In this document: positions 35,275-44,039 of the stretch, one piece after another
Layout: every line of letters starts with the position of its first letter
Numbering within the stretch: position 1 is the stretch's first letter
Source of the DNA: Solimicrobium sp040544425
GTDB lineage: Bacteria > Pseudomonadota > Gammaproteobacteria > Burkholderiales > Burkholderiaceae_D
DNA: 64,000 nt
NCBI GenBank assembly: GCA_040544425.1
Contig: JBEONO010000018.1
Location: 1 to 64,000, forward strand
Direction: 5' to 3'
Position numbers and translations under genes: made by a program
The notes under the pieces: model-generated
Told to the model about the DNA's origin: nothing
The model's database searches: none
The model's input: only the letters and a program-made list of their open reading frames with translations

Positions 35275-36120
35275 CTAAGGTCCGGCATCAACATTTACCG
35301 GCGCAGCATCAATCGGCACCTCAGTCTGCTTATCCGGCAGCAAAGCCAATATCGTAATGTTCACCCTCCGGTTGCGTGCGCGCCCTTCTGATGTGTCGTT
35401 CGGTCCGACCGGCAGTTTCGAGGCCTGGCCAATCGCGGTCAGCCTGTCTTCAGAGATACCGTTATCTGCAAACAGGCGCACCACACTGCCAGCCCGCATC
35501 GCCGACAATTCCCAGTTGGAAGGGAACAGGGTATTTTTGATCGGCAGGTTATCGGTAAACCCTTCAACCTGAATCGCGTGGGAATCGGCAGCGAGAACCT
35601 GCGCGACGGCAATCAAGGCCTGACTGGACTGGGGCGTGAGTTTGGCTTCACCCAATGAAAACAGGACGCTGGCATTGATATCGATGGTGACGCCGCGACT
35701 GCTTTGCGTGACTCGCACTTTACCTTCACGTATCAATGGAGCCAGCGCACTCAAAATACCATGTGCCAGTCCGGTCATTTTTTCGCGTTCGGCTTTCAGT
35801 GGTTCAGTCGATCTGGTTGCGGGTTTTCTTCTGATCTCGCTCAATCCTGGACCGGGGCCACTGCCCACGCCATTCCCGGGTCCGGCTCCGGGGCCCGGTG
35901 CCAGATTGAGGGGCGTGCTCTCCGTGGTTTCGCCAACTGCTTTGAACTTGCCAAACGCAACCAGCACTGAATTCGACATCACGCGGTACTTGCCTTCGTT
36001 GAGCGATGAGAGCGAATACATCACCACAAAAAAGGCAAACAGCAAGGTGATGAAATCGGCATAGGACACCAGCCAGCGTTCATGATTGATCGGGTCTTCG
36101 ATGATTTTGCGTCTACTCAT
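35275..36120 (-). CDS. motD: Flagellar motor protein MotD (MotB-type stator)
   Basis: 281 residues: one N-terminal membrane helix with the proton-binding Asp22 (YADFITLLFAFFVVMYS), a linker, and a C-terminal OmpA-like peptidoglycan-binding domain (about 140-270, VEGFTDNLPI, NWELSAMRAGSVV, ARNRRVNI). The linker contains a Gly/Pro-rich run (about residues 72-90). Together with MotC it forms an alternative stator. Its start overlaps the motC end by eight bases. It is the last gene of the flhB-to-motD operon. Confidence 0.92.
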   Translation of the reverse strand: MSRRKIIEDPINHERWLVSYADFITLLFAFFVVMYSLSSLNEGKYRVMSNSVLVAFGKFKAVGETTESTPLNLAPGPGAGPGNGVGSGPGPGLSEIRRKPATRSTEPLKAEREKMTGLAHGILSALAPLIREGKVRVTQSSRGVTIDINASVLFSLGEAKLTPQSSQALIAVAQVLAADSHAIQVEGFTDNLPIKNTLFPSNWELSAMRAGSVVRLFADNGISEDRLTAIGQASKLPVGPNDTSEGRARNRRVNITILALLPDKQTEVPIDAAPVNVDAGP

Positions 36121-36850
36121 AACTGACTACCCGCTCTTCAATCACGCGCGAATTTTCGCCCGCGGCAATGCTGAAAAAAATATCCGCCAGCATTTCCATT
36201 TTTTCGACATCGCGTCCGACCTGCTCTTTCAATTTATACGCGATCGGCAGGAACACCAGATTTGCAAGTGCAACGCCGTAGATCGTGGCGACAAATGCCA
36301 CCGCAATGCCCGCGCCCAGTTTGCTGGGGTCGGACAGATTTTCCATGACGTGGATCAGACCCAGCACGGCGCCCAGAATTCCGATGGTCGGCGAGTAGCC
36401 GCCCGCTGATTCCCAGACCCGCACTGCCTGACGTTGAAATACCTCAAACGAGGCAATATCGACTTCCAGAATTTCTTTGATGCGCGCCGCGTCCACCCCA
36501 TCGATAACGAGACGCAGTCCTTTGGCGATAAACGGATCTTTGATCAGGCGCAAATAGCGCTCCAGACTGAGCACCCCTTCGCGACGCGCCGTCATATTCC
36601 AGATCAAGGCATCACGGGTGAGCTTCTGACGATTTTCCACCGGCATGCGAAAAACATGTTGCAGCATGCGCATACCGCGCATAAAAGTCGGCAGGCGGCT
36701 CTGCAACAGCACCGCGCCGAGGGTGCCGCAAAATACAATCAAAAACGCTGTCGGCTGCAATAATGAACCGGGATGTGCCCCCTCCACCACCTGGGCAAAC
36801 AGGATTCCCGAAAACGCCAGTAAGATTCCCGCTAAGCTTGACCAGTCCAC
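36113..36850 (-). CDS. motC: Flagellar motor protein MotC (MotA-type stator)
   Basis: 245 residues, four membrane helices and the MotA/ExbB signature ESAGGYSPTIGILGAVLGLIHVM in the second half; cytoplasmic loop LVIDGVDAARIKEILEVDI. It is the partner of MotD. The start overlaps the fliA end by 19 bases. Confidence 0.93.
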   Translation of the reverse strand: MDWSSLAGILLAFSGILFAQVVEGAHPGSLLQPTAFLIVFCGTLGAVLLQSRLPTFMRGMRMLQHVFRMPVENRQKLTRDALIWNMTARREGVLSLERYLRLIKDPFIAKGLRLVIDGVDAARIKEILEVDIASFEVFQRQAVRVWESAGGYSPTIGILGAVLGLIHVMENLSDPSKLGAGIAVAFVATIYGVALANLVFLPIAYKLKEQVGRDVEKMEMLADIFFSIAAGENSRVIEERVVSYE

Positions 36851-37563
36851 GCTTTATCTCTTAAAAATGCACGCAGACGGGCAACGGCCTGTGTGTGTAA
36901 CTGCGATACCCGCGATTCAGAAACACCCATCACGGAGCCAACTTCTTTGAGATTTAACTCCTGCTCGTAATACAAGCCCATCAATAATTTTTCACGCTCG
37001 GGCAAGGCGTCGATTGCCGCGATCACCGTTGATCTGAAATCGCCGCGCAGCAGACTTTGCAGTGGATCACCGGAAACGTCGGTGCAATAGCGATCAAGGA
37101 AGTGCTCCTTGCTTTCGCTGTCATGGAAGTCTTCGTAGTACACCAGTTGGTGGCCAGTACTTTCAGTCAGAATGTCCTGGTATTCAACCAGCGGAATTTT
37201 CAGCTGTTTGGCCACTTCAGTTTCCGACGGCGCGCGCCCCAGACGCTGCTGCAAAAGCTGGATGGCTTCTTCAATTTTTCGCATTGACTGGCGCACGCCG
37301 CGTGGCAGCCAATCGCTGCTGCGCAGCTCGTCCAGCATCGAGCCGCGAATCCGCTGGATCGCATAGGTCTCAAACTGCGCACCGTGATCATCTTCATAGC
37401 GCGTGATGGCATCTAACAAACCGATCATGCCAGCCTGGATCAAGTCGTCGACTTCAACACTGGGCGGCAGTTTCGCTTTCAGCTGGTACGCCAACCGCTT
37501 CACCAGCGGAGCATGCATGCTCAGCAGATGGTTTTTATCGGTTTTTCCTAGGGCGTTGTACAT
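36832..37563 (-). CDS. fliA: RNA polymerase sigma factor for flagellar operons (sigma-28)
   Basis: 243 residues with region 2 (LIQAGMIGLLDAITRYEDDHGAQFETYA), region 3, and region 4 (LNLKEVGSVMGVSESRVSQLHTQAVARLR). It directs late flagellar genes; its own targets visible here are the promoters before flgM and flgK. It lies three bases after flhG. Confidence 0.95.
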   Translation of the reverse strand: MYNALGKTDKNHLLSMHAPLVKRLAYQLKAKLPPSVEVDDLIQAGMIGLLDAITRYEDDHGAQFETYAIQRIRGSMLDELRSSDWLPRGVRQSMRKIEEAIQLLQQRLGRAPSETEVAKQLKIPLVEYQDILTESTGHQLVYYEDFHDSESKEHFLDRYCTDVSGDPLQSLLRGDFRSTVIAAIDALPEREKLLMGLYYEQELNLKEVGSVMGVSESRVSQLHTQAVARLRAFLRDKAWTGQA

Positions 37564-37566
37564 AAT

Positions 37567-38376
37567 TTATAGTGTGGTTGCAAATTCATTCGCAGTAAGT
37601 TGTTGTGCCAGGCGGGAAAAAGCCATTGATGCGCCAGCCGCGGGAAATGCATCGATGACCGAGCGGCCGGCGCGAGTGGCCATTCTGAGGTAATCGTCTT
37701 GCGGAACATAGCCAACCAGGTTGATCGGCACCGACAGAAAATTGCCTGCCGCTTTCGCCATCGCTTCATACACACGCCGCGCTTCAAATTCATTCACGCC
37801 GGTGACCAGCAAACCGTATTCGCGCCGACCGTATTTATTGTGCGCGCGTTTGATCAGACTGTAGGCATTTTTTATCGAGTCAGACTGATTGGTGAGCTGT
37901 ATCACGATCTCGCCTTCTTCCAGCACTGCCGTTGCAAGTTGGTCAACGTCGGACAATTCACCATCCACCAAAACGATATCAACGCTATGTCCCAATTTTT
38001 CCACGACCTTGTTCAGTTTAGTCAACGTTGTGTAAGTTGCTTGAAAAGTTGACGACAGATTTTGACAACGACTGAGACTGGCCAATTTAAATCCCTGTTG
38101 CACCGAAAACGTGGCTTGTTGGATTGTACGCTTTTGTTGAGCAACATCGAGCAATGTCGTATCAATATGTTTTTCCAGCCAGCGCGCCACGCTTGACCCG
38201 TTGGTGCGCGCATCCAGCAGCACCACGTCGTTACCGAGTCGGGCCAAACCGGCTGACAGGTTCACCAGGGTTGCGTTTTTTTCATCGCCGGTCAGCGCCG
38301 ATAAAAAAGTCACGAAGCGTGGTTTTGCGCCAAACAGCATGCGCCGCAGTCCTTCTGCCTGATCGAAATTAACCAA
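37567..38376 (-). CDS. flhG: FlhG/FleN-type MinD-like flagellar number regulator, P-loop degenerate
   Basis: About 269 residues. The N-terminal DQAEGLRR motif of FlhG and the MinD-like fold are present, including VLLDART, DIVLVDGELSDVD and the EIVIQLTNQSDSIKNAYSLIK region. The P-loop place reads ALTGDEKNATLVNLS instead of GKGGVGKT: one Lys is kept, but the signature Lys, central glycines and Thr are gone. ATP hydrolysis may be lost. I favour TTG 38376 as start (GAGGTG just upstream, overlapping the flhF stop); ATG 38403 is the alternative and lacks a ribosome site. It lies between flhF and fliA. Confidence 0.85.
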   Translation of the reverse strand: MVNFDQAEGLRRMLFGAKPRFVTFLSALTGDEKNATLVNLSAGLARLGNDVVLLDARTNGSSVARWLEKHIDTTLLDVAQQKRTIQQATFSVQQGFKLASLSRCQNLSSTFQATYTTLTKLNKVVEKLGHSVDIVLVDGELSDVDQLATAVLEEGEIVIQLTNQSDSIKNAYSLIKRAHNKYGRREYGLLVTGVNEFEARRVYEAMAKAAGNFLSVPINLVGYVPQDDYLRMATRAGRSVIDAFPAAGASMAFSRLAQQLTANEFATTL

Positions 38377-39685
38377 GGGACACCTCGCGCAGTTGACGAC
38401 CATGCGATGAAGTGCTGGCCATCAGCGCTGGCAACTCATCGTCGTGAAATTCAAAAGCCGGTTGATCGCGTTTGAATTTAAACGCGTGATCGACCAGATA
38501 CTGTTTGTTGGCCACGTGCAGATCTTCCGGCACGCGCTGCCCGTTGGCCAGATAAAACATGGTCAGCTTGTGACGGATGATGGCGTCCAGCACCGAGCCG
38601 ATGTGGGCAGCTTCATCCATCTTGGTGATAATGCAGCCTGACAGTCCCGAGCCCTGGTAGGAGCGGATCACTTCGGTTAACGTCTCACCGTTGGAAGTGG
38701 CATTCAGGCACAGCAGTTTATTGACATTGGCACCGGACAGCATGGCAACCTGCTCGGACACCAGGCGATCACGCTGACTCATCCCGACCGTGTCGATCAA
38801 TACGGTGTGTTTGTTTTTCAGCTCGGACAAGGCGATGCGCAAGTCTGCGGCGTCTTTGACGGCATGCACCATCACACCCAGAATTTTGCCGTAGATGCGC
38901 AATTGTTCGTAGCCACCAATCCGGTAGCCATCCGTGGTGATCAGGGCCAGTTTGCTGGCACCATGCCGCATCACACAACGCGCAGCCAGTTTTGCCGTGG
39001 TGGTGGTTTTTCCGACACCAGTCGGGCCAACCAGGGCGAACACGCCGCCGCTTTCCAGCATATCGCTGTCGCAACTGATGGCATTCAGATTTTTGGTCAG
39101 GATCGCTTTGATCCAGTTCAATCCCTGATTGACGTCGGTGGTCTTGGGCAGATTCTCGATCAGATAACGCGACAGGCTGGGAGAAAAACCGGTGGACAGC
39201 ATTTCGCGCAACAGCTGCGCCTTGTGCGGTTCCTTGCGCTGTGTATTGCCCCAGCTGATTTCCGAGAGCTGCTCTTCCATCATGCCGCGCATGGCGCGCA
39301 ACTCGCTCATCAACTCCATGGCACCGGCCATGTCCGGCGCGCTGGCGGTGCTGGCACCCAGATCGATGGTCGGCTCGCGCAGTTTCGGTTGTTCACGCAC
39401 CTGTTCGCGCCCGCTGTCGCTTTGCTTTTTCTTGATTGCGAATCTGGTTTGCGATTGCAGGATCGGGTTGTCGTCGACTGAAGATTTTCTGGAGCGATTT
39501 TGCTGAAATTGCTCAAACGATTCCGCTTCGTTCAACTCAGCCATGTCCTGATCGTCCAAAGCCAGAATCTCAACCTGTCCATTGACATTGCGGTTCGAAA
39601 TAATGACGGCGTCCGGCCCCATCGCATCGCGCAGTTTATTTAATGCTTCCCGTGACGTGGGCGCGCAGAATCGTTTTACGTTCAT
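38369..39685 (-). CDS. flhF: SRP-type GTPase controlling flagellar placement
   Basis: 438 residues: an N-terminal basic B domain, then an NG GTPase region with G1 GPTGVGKTTTTAKLAA (about 218-233), DTVGMSQRD and ITKMDEA. FlhF marks the pole and recruits early flagellar parts, implying polar flagella. It overlaps flhA by four bases (ATGA). Confidence 0.93.
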   Translation of the reverse strand: MNVKRFCAPTSREALNKLRDAMGPDAVIISNRNVNGQVEILALDDQDMAELNEAESFEQFQQNRSRKSSVDDNPILQSQTRFAIKKKQSDSGREQVREQPKLREPTIDLGASTASAPDMAGAMELMSELRAMRGMMEEQLSEISWGNTQRKEPHKAQLLREMLSTGFSPSLSRYLIENLPKTTDVNQGLNWIKAILTKNLNAISCDSDMLESGGVFALVGPTGVGKTTTTAKLAARCVMRHGASKLALITTDGYRIGGYEQLRIYGKILGVMVHAVKDAADLRIALSELKNKHTVLIDTVGMSQRDRLVSEQVAMLSGANVNKLLCLNATSNGETLTEVIRSYQGSGLSGCIITKMDEAAHIGSVLDAIIRHKLTMFYLANGQRVPEDLHVANKQYLVDHAFKFKRDQPAFEFHDDELPALMASTSSHGRQLREVSLG

Positions 39686-41778
39686 GACTGACCTCCTACC
39701 AGACTGGTTACTTTTAATGTTTTTGATTCGGGCACTTCAGAATGTGACAACACTCTTAACTGCGGCAATGAACGTCGTAAGAATCGCGCCAATAACAAAC
39801 GCAATGGAGCAGGCACGACCAGCACCGGTGTCAGGCCCATTTGTTCCTGACGCCGACAGGCCATTTCAGTTTGCGTAATGATCGTGTCGGCCAACCCCGG
39901 TTCCAGTCCGACGCCGTCCGGGCCGCCGCTTTGCAGGGCCTGAGTCAACAGACGTTCCAGATGGGTATCCAGACTCATCACTGAAATTTCATTGGTACCC
40001 GGGAATAGCTGCTGGACGATCGCACGTCCCAGCGCAACCCGTACCAGGCTGGTCAGTTCGTTGGTGTCCTGAGTCTGAATGACGTGTTCGGCCAGCGTTT
40101 CAATAATGGTACGCATATCGCGGATGTGCACGCCTTCCGACAACAGATTTTGCAGAATTTTCTGAAATGACGGCAGGGGCAATAATTTCGGCACTAAGTC
40201 TTCGACCAGTTTCGGTGCTTCTTTGGCGATGTAATCGAGCAGCTGCTGCACTTCATGGCGTCCCAACAATTCGGCCGCGTGGGTTGTGATCAGATGATTC
40301 AGATGAGTCGCCACCACCGTGCCGGCATCAACCACGGTGTAGCCCATCGACTGGGCTGATTCACGACGCGCTGCATCAATCCACACGGCGGGCAATCCAA
40401 ACGCCGGGTCGATTGTCGATCGCCCTTCCAGAGTGCCCGTCACCATGCCCGGATTGATCGCTAAAAACTGTCCCGGAAACGCCTCGCCAGCGCCCATCTC
40501 CACGCCTTTCAGACTGATGGTGTACGAGGTTGGCTTCAGTTCCAGATTGTCGCGGATATGAACCGGCGGCGACAGGAAACCGATATCCTGCGCGAACTTT
40601 TTGCGGATCCCCTTGATGCGTTTTAATAATTCTCCGCCCTGCGCTTTATCGACCATGGGGATCAGGCGGTAGCCAACTTCCAGCCCCAGCGTGTCGACTG
40701 GCAAAACGTCCTGCCAGGTTGCTTCTTCGGATTCGACCGGACCGGCGGCAGCAGGTTGTGGCTCCTCGCCCAACAGTTCGGCATCTTTGGCTTGGCGGCG
40801 CAAATAATAGCCAATGCCTCCCAAAGCACCGGCAAAAAACAGAAACGCAAAATGCGGCATGCCCGGGATAATTCCCATGCCGCCGATGATGGCAGCGGTA
40901 ATCAACAGGACCTGCGGCTTGGAAAACAATTGGCCGATCAACTGGTCGCCAATGTTTTGATCGCTGGCCACCCGCGACACCACAATACCGGCGGCGGTGG
41001 AAATGATCAGCGAAGGAATCTGCGCGACCAGGCCGTCACCGATCGCCAACAGGGTATAGATCTTCAGGGCCTGGGCAAAATCCAGATCGTGTTGCACGAT
41101 ACCGACCACCAGACCGCCGACAATATTGATCACCGTGACCATGATCCCGGCGATTGCATCGCCGCGCACATATTTACTGGCACCGTCCATGGCGCCGTAA
41201 AATTCGGCTTCCTGGGCCACTTCAGTACGACGCCGCTTGGCCTCCTGCTCGGCAATCAGACCGGCGTTCAGATCGGCATCGATGGCCATCTGTTTACCGG
41301 GCATCGCATCCAGGGCAAATCGCGCACCGACTTCAGCGATACGACCGGCACCTTTGGTGACGACGGTAAAGTTAATAATCGTCAAAATAATAAATACCAC
41401 GATACCAACCGCGTAATTGCCGCCAATCAGAAAGTGACCAAATGCCTCAATCACCTTACCGGCCGCATCGGGACCGGTATGCCCTTCGGTCAGCACCACG
41501 CGGGTAGAGGCGACGTTCAGGGACAGGCGCAGCATGGTACTGACCAACAGCACCGTTGGAAACACCATGAAATCGAGCGGTTTGATGGTATGAAAACTGG
41601 TCAGCAAAACAATCACGGCCAGAGCGATATTGAAGCTGAAGAATATGTCGAGTACAAAGGCCGGCAATGGCAACACCATCATCATCAAGATCATGACGAT
41701 TAACAGCGGCGCGGCCAGTGCCTTGCCGTTGATGGACCCAACCCCGCGTAACCAGACCGGCAGGCGTGCGCTATCCAT
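39682..41778 (-). CDS. flhA: Flagellar export gate protein FlhA
   Basis: 698 residues: about eight membrane helices in the first 330 residues, with the FHIPEP family motif GRIAEVGARFALDAMPGKQM, and a large C-terminal cytoplasmic domain that binds chaperone-substrate complexes. It overlaps flhB by eight bases. Confidence 0.96.
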   Translation of the reverse strand: MDSARLPVWLRGVGSINGKALAAPLLIVMILMMMVLPLPAFVLDIFFSFNIALAVIVLLTSFHTIKPLDFMVFPTVLLVSTMLRLSLNVASTRVVLTEGHTGPDAAGKVIEAFGHFLIGGNYAVGIVVFIILTIINFTVVTKGAGRIAEVGARFALDAMPGKQMAIDADLNAGLIAEQEAKRRRTEVAQEAEFYGAMDGASKYVRGDAIAGIMVTVINIVGGLVVGIVQHDLDFAQALKIYTLLAIGDGLVAQIPSLIISTAAGIVVSRVASDQNIGDQLIGQLFSKPQVLLITAAIIGGMGIIPGMPHFAFLFFAGALGGIGYYLRRQAKDAELLGEEPQPAAAGPVESEEATWQDVLPVDTLGLEVGYRLIPMVDKAQGGELLKRIKGIRKKFAQDIGFLSPPVHIRDNLELKPTSYTISLKGVEMGAGEAFPGQFLAINPGMVTGTLEGRSTIDPAFGLPAVWIDAARRESAQSMGYTVVDAGTVVATHLNHLITTHAAELLGRHEVQQLLDYIAKEAPKLVEDLVPKLLPLPSFQKILQNLLSEGVHIRDMRTIIETLAEHVIQTQDTNELTSLVRVALGRAIVQQLFPGTNEISVMSLDTHLERLLTQALQSGGPDGVGLEPGLADTIITQTEMACRRQEQMGLTPVLVVPAPLRLLLARFLRRSLPQLRVLSHSEVPESKTLKVTSLVGGQS

Positions 41779-42970
41779 TCAAGGCCTCCCCGCTGTCGTG
41801 TTCGGCAATTTTCGATTTTTTGGCATTCAGGGCCGCTGCGGAAATTGGATCCAATTCTTCGGGCACGTCGATCTCTGACGGTTTTTGCGGAGTCAGTCCG
41901 CCATTTTCCTTAAAGCTGCGTAACTGGAATACATAGGCCAGCACTTCGGCGACTGCGGTATACAAGGCTTCAGGAATCTGGATGTTCAATTCTGCGTGAG
42001 TATATAAAGCACGCGCCAAAGGCGGCGCTTCCAGCAGAGGGATGTTGTGTTCGGCAGCGATTTCACGAATTCGCGCCGCGACCAGATCCATCCCCTTGGC
42101 CACCACCACCGGCGCGCTCATCCGGCCTTCGACATAACGCAATGCGACAGCGTAGTGACTCGGATTGGTCACCACTACATCGGCGGTCGGCACTTTGCTC
42201 ATCATCCGGCGACGCGCCATTTCGCGCTGCTGCTGGCGGATCTTGCCTTTAATTTGCGGATTGCCATTTGCTTCCTTGCTTTCCTGTTTTACTTCCTGCA
42301 TCGTCATTTTCAATTTATTGGCATAGCTGCGTAATTGAAATGGCACATCAATGGCCATGATCACGATCAGTCCGCTCGATATGGAAATAAAACAGATCAG
42401 CAACAACTGCGCGACATGCTGCAACCCTTCTTTGGAAGGTTCCGAGACCAGTCCGGTAATCGCCTCGGAGTGGTACATCATCACCTTGTAGGCAATAATC
42501 CCGACCACTGCTGATTTCCCCAAGGCCTTGACCAATTCGACCAGCGCGCGCACCGAGAACATCCGTGCCAGTCCGGGAAGGGGATTCAATCGTTCGAAAT
42601 TGGGGGTTAAGGCCTGGACTGAAAACAGCCAACCGCCGATCAATGCCGGAGAGATCAGCGCGACCACAATCAGCACCCCGGCCAGGGGCAACAGAGCGAT
42701 CAGCAATTGCAGGATCTGGCTAAGCTGCAAGTCCAGTAATCGATCCAGATCAAATGCGGCAGCGCGTTCAAAATGCATGGAACTGGTGAGCATCACGCCG
42801 ATTTTATTCACCAGTTCGCCGCCGCTCACCCACATGGCAACGCCAGCGGACATTAACAGCAGACAGGTTCCCAATTCACGCGAGCGTGGCACATCCCCTT
42901 CTTCGCGGGCACGTTCAATGCGCCGCGAACTCGCCGGTTCGGTCTTGTCTGAGCCGCTGTCTTCTGCCAT
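41771..42970 (-). CDS. flhB: Flagellar export switch protein FlhB
   Basis: 399 residues from ATG 42970 (GGGTGGGG upstream; a GTG at 42979 is also in frame). Four membrane helices are followed by the cytoplasmic autocleavage domain. The cleavage motif reads NPSHYAVAL where most FlhB proteins have NPTH. An acidic C-terminal extension of about 45 residues follows the core. FlhB switches export from hook to filament substrates. It is the first gene of the operon that ends with motD. Confidence 0.94.
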   Translation of the reverse strand: MAEDSGSDKTEPASSRRIERAREEGDVPRSRELGTCLLLMSAGVAMWVSGGELVNKIGVMLTSSMHFERAAAFDLDRLLDLQLSQILQLLIALLPLAGVLIVVALISPALIGGWLFSVQALTPNFERLNPLPGLARMFSVRALVELVKALGKSAVVGIIAYKVMMYHSEAITGLVSEPSKEGLQHVAQLLLICFISISSGLIVIMAIDVPFQLRSYANKLKMTMQEVKQESKEANGNPQIKGKIRQQQREMARRRMMSKVPTADVVVTNPSHYAVALRYVEGRMSAPVVVAKGMDLVAARIREIAAEHNIPLLEAPPLARALYTHAELNIQIPEALYTAVAEVLAYVFQLRSFKENGGLTPQKPSEIDVPEELDPISAAALNAKKSKIAEHDSGEALNG

Positions 42971-43311
42971 GTTCCCCACCCGTTATCTGCGACATATACC
43001 TGCATAGTCGTACAGGCTCGATTATTCGCGACTTGGCAAGTTAGCCATTGCATGAATACAGGCTTGATTACCCTTTATTTTGGATTTTGAGATTGAACAG
43101 GAATTCCCGGTCTTATTGAAATGAAAACTTTCATTCAATGTCGGCCGTTACTGATAAGGTTGGAAGTGCGCCAAGCAGATTAGGCGCAATATTATGAAAA
43201 TAAATTAGCGGATTGAGACGCAAATTGAAAATTGACACGAACAAAGCTGGAAGACAATTACGGAAATTTAAATTCGAACCGGTTTGCCGATGAATTTAAA
43301 CCAGCCCGGTT
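42971..43311. other. Intergenic region upstream of flhB
   Basis: No gene seen. It should hold the promoter of the flhB operon, but no clear -35/-10 pair or sigma-54 site was found. An imperfect AT-rich palindrome lies at 43116-43138 (TTGAA...TTCAA arms). Confidence 0.45.
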
Positions 43312-43815
43312 TCAGTCAACGACGATGTCATCCAGAAACCGATGCATCACATATGCATCAACAAATCCCAGCTTCTGATGCTGGAAAGCCTGTGGCAACT
43401 GACCGACAATCGAAAAACCCAGTTTTTTCCATAACGCCACGGCCGGTTCATTGGTGCTCACCACAAAATTAAACTGCATGGCCTTGAAGCCCATTCTTTT
43501 CGCTTCCTTCAGACTGTGCGTACCCATGCGCTTGCCGATACCTTTGCTGCTGCAAACCGGGTCGACCATGAACGAGGCATTGGCGACATGAGCACCCAGA
43601 CCACGCTGATTTGCCACCAGTTTGTACATGCCGAAAATTTGCTTGTCTTCTTCGGCGACATAAGTCGAGATGATGTTTTGATTAAACCAATAGTCAAATG
43701 CAGTCAGGCGATCAGTCTTGGGGGAGAATGCATAGGTAGTTCCGCTTGATATCACCGCCTTAAAAATTGGCCACATCGCTGTAAAGTCTGCTTGGTTCGC
43801 CATTCGAATATGCAT
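43312..43815 (-). CDS. GNAT-family N-acetyltransferase
   Basis: About 167 residues with the GNAT fold: substrate half, beta-bulge strand NASFMVDPVCSSKGIGKRMG (acetyl-CoA-binding Q/RxxGxG/A form), and VVSTNEPAVALWKKLGFSIVGQLPQAF. Start 43815 is chosen for GAGG upstream; an ATG at 43830 adds five residues. The substrate is unknown. It is monocistronic. Confidence 0.87.
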   Translation of the reverse strand: MHIRMANQADFTAMWPIFKAVISSGTTYAFSPKTDRLTAFDYWFNQNIISTYVAEEDKQIFGMYKLVANQRGLGAHVANASFMVDPVCSSKGIGKRMGTHSLKEAKRMGFKAMQFNFVVSTNEPAVALWKKLGFSIVGQLPQAFQHQKLGFVDAYVMHRFLDDIVVD

Positions 43816-44039
43816 TTCATACCTCATCATTTTGTTTTAACTGAGTGCGCCATCACCTCGGAGCAGGCGCGGCAGAAGCCGAACAATAAATCATTCCTGT
43901 CTGATTATTCAATACAATAAAACCCGTACCAAAAACTTTGTCTTATTCTCTCCAGCCGTTATACTGCCGACACAGATTATTTTTGTAAGCCTACGCTGAC
44001 AAAAGTGCTCATTTATCCCTATAAAAATAATTAAAAACC

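Noticed and set aside
38807..39481. 224-codon open frame opposite flhF
   Set aside because: Shadow of a real gene; no family resemblance and composition typical of antisense reading.
40756..41703. Long open frame (315 codons) on the plus strand inside flhA
   Set aside because: It is antisense to a clear flhA and has the His/Gln/Arg-rich composition of a shadow frame.
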